The notes under the pieces: model-generated
The model's input: the letters and a program-made list of their open reading frames with translations, nothing else
Databases searched by the model: none
What the model was told of the DNA's origin: nothing
In this document: positions 6,501-7,142 of the stretch, piece after piece
Position numbering within the stretch: position 1 is the stretch's first letter
Layout of the letters: each line of letters starts with the position of its first letter
Translations under genes and position numbers: made by a program
From: Phenylobacterium sp.
GTDB taxonomy: Bacteria > Pseudomonadota > Alphaproteobacteria > Caulobacterales > Caulobacteraceae
Direction: 5' to 3'
Length of the DNA stretch: 7,142 bases
Assembly: GCA_028698405.1 (NCBI GenBank)
Contig: JAQVDF010000095.1
Coordinates: forward strand, 1 to 7,142

Positions 6501-6697
6501 GTCCGGACGCCGTCTGGTACTGGGACGTGGCCGGCACCTGGAACATCAACGATGCGGTCCAGCTGCGCCTCGGCGTGAACAACGTCTTCGACAAGGAAGC
6601 CGAGACCTACGCCCCGAACGTGCAGTCGGGCACCGATCCGTCGACCTACGACGTCGTCGGCCGCCGGGTGTTCGGCTCGCTGCGCCTGCGCTTCTAA
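3599..6697 (+). CDS. TonB-dependent outer-membrane receptor
   Basis: This 1032-residue protein should be a 22-stranded outer-membrane barrel with an N-terminal plug, taking up a scarce substrate with energy from TonB-ExbB-ExbD. It has a signal peptide (1-31, cleavage after AWA), a TonB box around VEELVVTGSR (36-45), and a plug domain (about 50-168) with DLRGLGANR (103-111), LVDGRRS, and ERIEVITGG to FILK (141-168). The barrel includes NFSELF, LGNTNLEPE and the late GVNNVFDKE (992-1000), and it ends in phenylalanine as outer-membrane barrels do. There are exactly six cysteines, in three close pairs (514/530, 699/717, 805/822). The start is TTG: GGAGGA at 3585-3590 is correctly spaced for it, and it alone gives a full signal peptide. 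The family is large in Caulobacterales and sphingomonads and covers many substrates; the opp genes next door hint at peptides. Confidence 0.95.
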   Translation: MKITTNRGRLLASSMLVGAAAAALTAAPAWAQDAEVEELVVTGSRIARQDYVAPSPIATVTGEQVQSNADITVEQYLNTLPQVNPAGTTTSNNPGNGGQANIDLRGLGANRNIVLVDGRRSMVSANNLTVDVNTIPQALIERIEVITGGAGAAYGADAIAGAVNFILKDDFEGVDLRASYSNSTEYWDAKEYQFSAVIGGNFADGKGNAVIAFDRAYREAIGKSQRPFSQNATSTTSFLPEGNLFWSGTNAPTLAALQGIFGTYGVAPSNVALGSGTIGFNTDGTLFYRGVFNNPLDVQNFRYPVDGSVNQSIFPDVYSYNFDFVNILVLPLDRYSFMSKVNYEFDNGIEVFANVGWTEYNATTALAPTPFPTVNTRNASTARPQDVVSALVTPGSNISQLLVIPTTNPFIPADLLTLLNSRTGDNPDLVGSGASEPFTVRQRSLDLGLRESIFENTVVQFLAGVRGPIGDTGLTFEASVQEGRTEIDQTQFGNLDTQLLQQLIEAPDGGASICAGGFNIFGRQPISDECAERLEVQTTLSTFMKQQIAQAFIAGPITELPAGDLQFVLGAEYRSFEYEFDPGSASGPISGFNTQDPDEGNNSFRDIFGELLIPIVKDVPWFQNVELNLGARYSESEFTDKITGTSVGPRESWAYKAQLDWTMNDMLRARVSYQRSVREPNFSELFAGGGSAPQYFDPCSVTSNFRTGGGAQAAALCQTAGFNGGVSAGAINNFVQTPGSQIGVDLLGNTNLEPEVGKTWTAGLVFSSPWENPWLSRLQGSIDYYNIKIDDAILTPTPNQIVAACYNYYGTNAGLDPANENCEGVLRVGGDILWVYNPATLATDGTFIGSNGGWQKTSGVDFQVDWGFDWEWLGMSPSWGTVRTNLIVTHVIEFVQQDPIAGVPAIDFAGTVSYFGAGLGTSFPEWKATWNVNWTFMDDFAVDVRGRYIDAMENRLAREFPGETEFTGPDAVWYWDVAGTWNINDAVQLRLGVNNVFDKEAETYAPNVQSGTDPSTYDVVGRRVFGSLRLRF

Positions 6698-6720
6698 GCA
6701 AAGGCCGGATGGCTCAAGAG

Positions 6721-6755
6721 GGGCGGCGGACTTCGGTCCGTCGCCCTTTTCTTTT
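6721..6755 (+). terminator. Intrinsic terminator of the TonB-dependent receptor gene
   Basis: An 11-pair stem (6721-6731 with 6736-6746, one G-U pair) is capped by a UUCG tetraloop closed by C-G, one of the most stable loops, and is followed by TTTTCTTTT (6747-6755). It starts 23 bases after the receptor stop codon. It works on the plus strand only, because there is no matching T-run in the other direction. Confidence 0.95.
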
Positions 6756-6758
6756 GGT

Positions 6759-6778
6759 CGCGGCGAATCCGCGCCGCG
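6759..6778. repeat. Second hairpin in the gap between the receptor gene and the opposite-strand gene
   Basis: CGCGGCG (6759-6765) pairs with CGCCGCG (6772-6778) around a six-base loop. It lies between the receptor terminator and the end of the convergent minus-strand gene. It has no T-run on either side in the needed orientation: read on the minus strand it is followed by A-rich sequence. It may still slow or trim transcripts coming from the right. Confidence 0.3.
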
Positions 6779-6826
6779 GAACGCATGGGCGCGCAAAGGC
6801 CCGCCGGGCTGGCCGGCTGGCCCCCA

Positions 6827-6840
6827 CAGGTTGCAGGTTG
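6827..6840. repeat. Tandem 7-base duplication in the 3' spacer
   Basis: CAGGTTG occurs twice in direct succession (6827-6833 and 6834-6840), 21 bases beyond the stop of the minus-strand gene. It is probably a simple slippage duplication with no clear role. Confidence 0.4.
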
Positions 6841-6861
6841 GTTTGGTGTGAGGCTGCCGCC

Positions 6862-7142
6862 TCAGGCGTAGCCGAGCATCTCGCGCAGGCCGGGGGCGGC
6901 GTGGTCGACCAGCCGCTTCTGGATCTCCGGCAGCTCGTCCGGCAGGGTGATCCCACCCGACAGGTGCTCGCGGGCGGTGGCGCTGTGCTTGCGGTCGGCG
7001 CCGATGCGCACCCGCTCGCGCCAGTCGGCGGGCAGGGGGCCGATGCCGAACTTGCCGAGCAGGTCGGTAAAGAAGGCCTCGCCGGACGGCGTGTCGAGCT
7101 CTTCGAGCGCCTTCACGATGTCCTCGTAGCGGACGATGTGGG
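6862..7142 (-). CDS. Probable sulfotransferase-family protein, C-terminal part (cut by window edge)
   Basis: The minus-strand frame is open from the window edge to TGA at 6862-6864 and gives the last 92 residues of a protein whose start lies beyond 7142. Near its beginning is HIVRYEDIV, which resembles the LVRYEDL motif of sulfotransferases (a region involved in PAPS cofactor and substrate binding). The tail has a KHSATAREHL stretch and ends LPEIQKRLVDHAAPGLREMLGYA in two parts, like the last helix of that family, which often ends LGY. Such enzymes move a sulfate group from PAPS to a sugar, lipid or protein acceptor. The catalytic N-terminal PAPS loop is not visible, so the call rests on one motif and the tail. 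TonB receptor genes in this group of bacteria are often next to sulfotransferase genes (from memory). The gene converges with the receptor gene across 164 bases. Confidence 0.6.
   Translation of the reverse strand, partial: HIVRYEDIVKALEELDTPSGEAFFTDLLGKFGIGPLPADWRERVRIGADRKHSATAREHLSGGITLPDELPEIQKRLVDHAAPGLREMLGYA

Noticed and set aside
3371..6796. A 1141-codon open frame on the minus strand covering the entire receptor gene
   Set aside because: It is exactly antisense to a clearly real receptor gene. In GC-rich genomes with strong third-position G/C bias one antisense frame is usually stop-poor. Its product is rich in R, V, D and G with no recognisable domain, signal or membrane pattern.
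6947..7129. A 60-codon plus-strand frame at the right edge
   Set aside because: It lies opposite the minus-strand sulfotransferase-like gene, has serine/arginine-rich shadow composition and no ribosome-binding site.
1..7142. tRNA, rRNA, CRISPR repeats, insertion-sequence ends or att sites
   Set aside because: I scanned by eye for cloverleaf-like sequences, regularly spaced repeats, transposase motifs and terminal inverted repeats, and found none that hold up.

Overview
This is a GC-rich window with strong G/C preference at third codon positions. It suggests an alphaproteobacterium, most likely of the Caulobacterales (Caulobacter/Phenylobacterium type). The basis is the style of the large TonB-dependent receptor (its signal peptide, its TonB box, and its plug motif with RGLGANR followed by LVDGRRS) and the oligopeptide permease sequences. 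Genus is inference only.

Layout, left to right. Bases 1-268 hold the 3' end of an oppB-type permease gene. It carries an in-frame amber codon at 95-97, inside the family's conserved E-x-IF-x-x-PG-x-G motif. Its normal stop overlaps the start of an intact oppC (265-1173). Three bases after oppC ends, a secreted 178-residue protein of unknown function is encoded on the minus strand (1177-1713). Its start codon lies 11 bases from the ATG of oppA, a lipoprotein-type peptide-binding protein on the plus strand (1725-3374). A 224-base spacer with a candidate promoter and inverted repeats leads to a 1032-residue TonB-dependent outer-membrane receptor (3599-6697, TTG start, strong Shine-Dalgarno). The receptor gene ends at a very clear intrinsic terminator (6721-6755). 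At the right edge is the C-terminal part of a minus-strand protein that looks like a sulfotransferase (6862 to beyond the window).

How the parts could work together: the receptor would move a substrate, plausibly peptides, across the outer membrane using TonB energy. OppA would capture it in the periplasm and OppB/OppC would pass it through the inner membrane. The ATPase subunits (OppD/OppF) are not in the window. The substrate is inferred from gene neighbourhood alone.

I did not find a new defence system, CRISPR array, mobile element or RNA gene. The most notable observations are the nonsense codon in oppB and the tight opposite-strand gene between oppC and oppA, which leaves no intergenic room for an oppA promoter and resembles a noncontiguous-operon layout. 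Next are the unusual residues in OppC and the structured leader of the receptor gene.
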